A DNA stretch of 64,000 bases, from assembly GCA_036835375.1 (NCBI GenBank), contig DAITMB010000002.1, positions 35,429 to 99,428 on the forward strand, written 5' to 3'. The DNA is from JANQTF01 sp036835375. Lineage in GTDB: Bacteria > Bacteroidota > Bacteroidia > J057. The notes beneath the pieces are model-generated. The model was not told the DNA's origin. It saw only the letters and a list, made by a program, of their open reading frames with translations, and did not search any database. Positions 63,322 to 64,000 of the stretch are shown here, in pieces. Both the position numbers and the translations under genes were made by a program. The stretch's first letter is position 1. Each line of letters begins with the position of its first letter.

Positions 63322-63933
63322 ATGAGTGCCCCACACATCCTCATTGTCGAAGATGAAGCCCTCATCGCCGAAGACATCGCCGATCTCTGCCGCCTCAACG
63401 GCTATACCGTGGCTGGAACAGCCTATCGGGCTTCCGAGGCACTCCACATGATCGAAGAGGCTATGCCCACCCTCGTGCTCTTGGATATTAACCTTGAAGA
63501 CGAGCTGAGCGGCATCGACATTGCCGAATATCTTCAGAAACATCACACAATTCCATTTATTTTTCTCACTTCCTACGCCGACAAAAATACCCTTGAAAAG
63601 GCCAAAAGCACTGGTCCGCTGAGCTATATCGTCAAACCGTTTAACAAAGAGCAGCTCTACTCCACCATTGAGATCGCTTGGGAACAGGTGCAGCAACACA
63701 ACCTGCGTGAACTGGATCTCCAGAAGGTTCTGCGAGCAACAGGCGAGCCCCTAAGTCCGCGCGAAATAGAAGTTCTCTCCTGCATCTTCAAGGGACTCGA
63801 TACAAAAGGCACTGCCCAAGCCCTCTTTGTGAGCGTCAACACCGTGAAGTTTCACATCAAAAATCTCTACGACAAGTTTCAGGTCCACAGTCGAGCAGAA
63901 TTGATCTATCAGCTCAAGGAATGGATGAAATAG
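63322..63933 (+). CDS. LuxR/NarL-type response regulator
   Basis: 203 residues from the Met at 63322; earlier in-frame codons overlap the kinase gene and are non-coding. The receiver has LIVEDEALIAEDIADLC, the phospho-acceptor Asp in LVLLDINLEDELSG and the Lys in SYIVKPFNKEQLY. The LuxR-type helix-turn-helix is LSPREIEVLSCIFKGLDTKGTAQALFVSVNTVKFHIKNLYDKF. It is the partner of the upstream TPR kinase (16-base gap). An inverted repeat GGAAAAAGGG/CCCTTTTTCC (63933-63995) starts inside its stop codon. Confidence 0.95.
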   Translation: MSAPHILIVEDEALIAEDIADLCRLNGYTVAGTAYRASEALHMIEEAMPTLVLLDINLEDELSGIDIAEYLQKHHTIPFIFLTSYADKNTLEKAKSTGPLSYIVKPFNKEQLYSTIEIAWEQVQQHNLRELDLQKVLRATGEPLSPREIEVLSCIFKGLDTKGTAQALFVSVNTVKFHIKNLYDKFQVHSRAELIYQLKEWMK

Positions 63934-64000
63934 GAAAAAGGGAGTCTAGTGCTTTCGGAACCAATTTCTTTACCATTTAAACTTGCCCTTTTTCCGCGGT

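Noticed and set aside
63933..63995. GGAAAAAGGG/CCCTTTTTCC inverted repeat at the window end
   Set aside because: The 43-base loop is long and the right side is cut by the window, so a terminator call is not justified.

Overview
The window comes from a chromosome of a Bacteroidota bacterium (GC about one half by eye). The taxon-specific evidence is a PorZ-type component of the type IX secretion system (T9SS), a GldH-type gliding lipoprotein, large secreted proteins ending in T9SS sorting domains, SprB-type repeats, a Cys-rich RicT/PSP1 protein beside gldH, and promoter-like TAnnTTTG boxes upstream of several genes. A Saprospiria or Cytophagia member fits best, but the sequence does not fix the genus. 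I saw no rRNA, tRNA, CRISPR array or intact insertion sequence. Positions 25814-25913 are an assembly gap of 100 N.

Layout. 1-5.3 kb: a truncated lipoprotein gene, an ArsR regulator, a secreted Omp28/SprB-repeat protein and a GT28-like glycosyltransferase. 5.3-5.9 kb: an intergenic strip with a probable 39-residue cationic peptide gene and three hairpin terminators. 5.9-15.5 kb: an SPFH-SHOCT protein, a membrane class III cyclase, a TrpF-like protein, a giant PKD-repeat membrane protein and a soluble STAS-PAS histidine kinase. 15.5-25.5 kb: a DegP/HtrA protease, LMW tyrosine phosphatase, DUF4403 protein, S9 prolyl oligopeptidase, M20 deacetylase, alpha/beta hydrolase, SDR and RecO. 25.6-26.6 kb: a decayed Rpn-type nuclease gene interrupted by the gap. 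26.7-34.0 kb: a CPBP-like membrane protein, PpiD, a TetR/NmrA pair with shared operator-like sites, then a tightly overlapping CNNM-CorC/membrane protein/LptC operon.

34.2-41.4 kb: a ParA ATPase and a partner carrying three copies of a KSFL motif, two orphan small ORFs, 3-hydroxyanthranilate dioxygenase, FolD, PorZ and an SCP2 protein. 41.6-53.0 kb: a sirtuin, a TPR protein, a zinc-ribbon/NIF3/GldH set, RicT, an exported protein, the DNA polymerase III delta' subunit and a TlpA-like thioredoxin. 53-58.5 kb is gene-poor: an IS5-like transposase relic, one secreted T9SS-sorted protein and a second decayed Rpn gene. 58.5-64.0 kb: xylulokinase, an alpha/beta hydrolase, a small ORF and a TPR histidine kinase with its LuxR-type response regulator.

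Most genes are housekeeping or envelope genes in short operons, often with 4-bp ATGA overlaps (M20/small ORF, upstream gene/RecO, LptC/small membrane protein/CNNM, GldH/NIF3). The least explained parts are the ParA plus triple-motif partner, the PKD-array protein with a C-terminal membrane domain and no signal peptide, and the small peptide locus at 5.3-5.8 kb.
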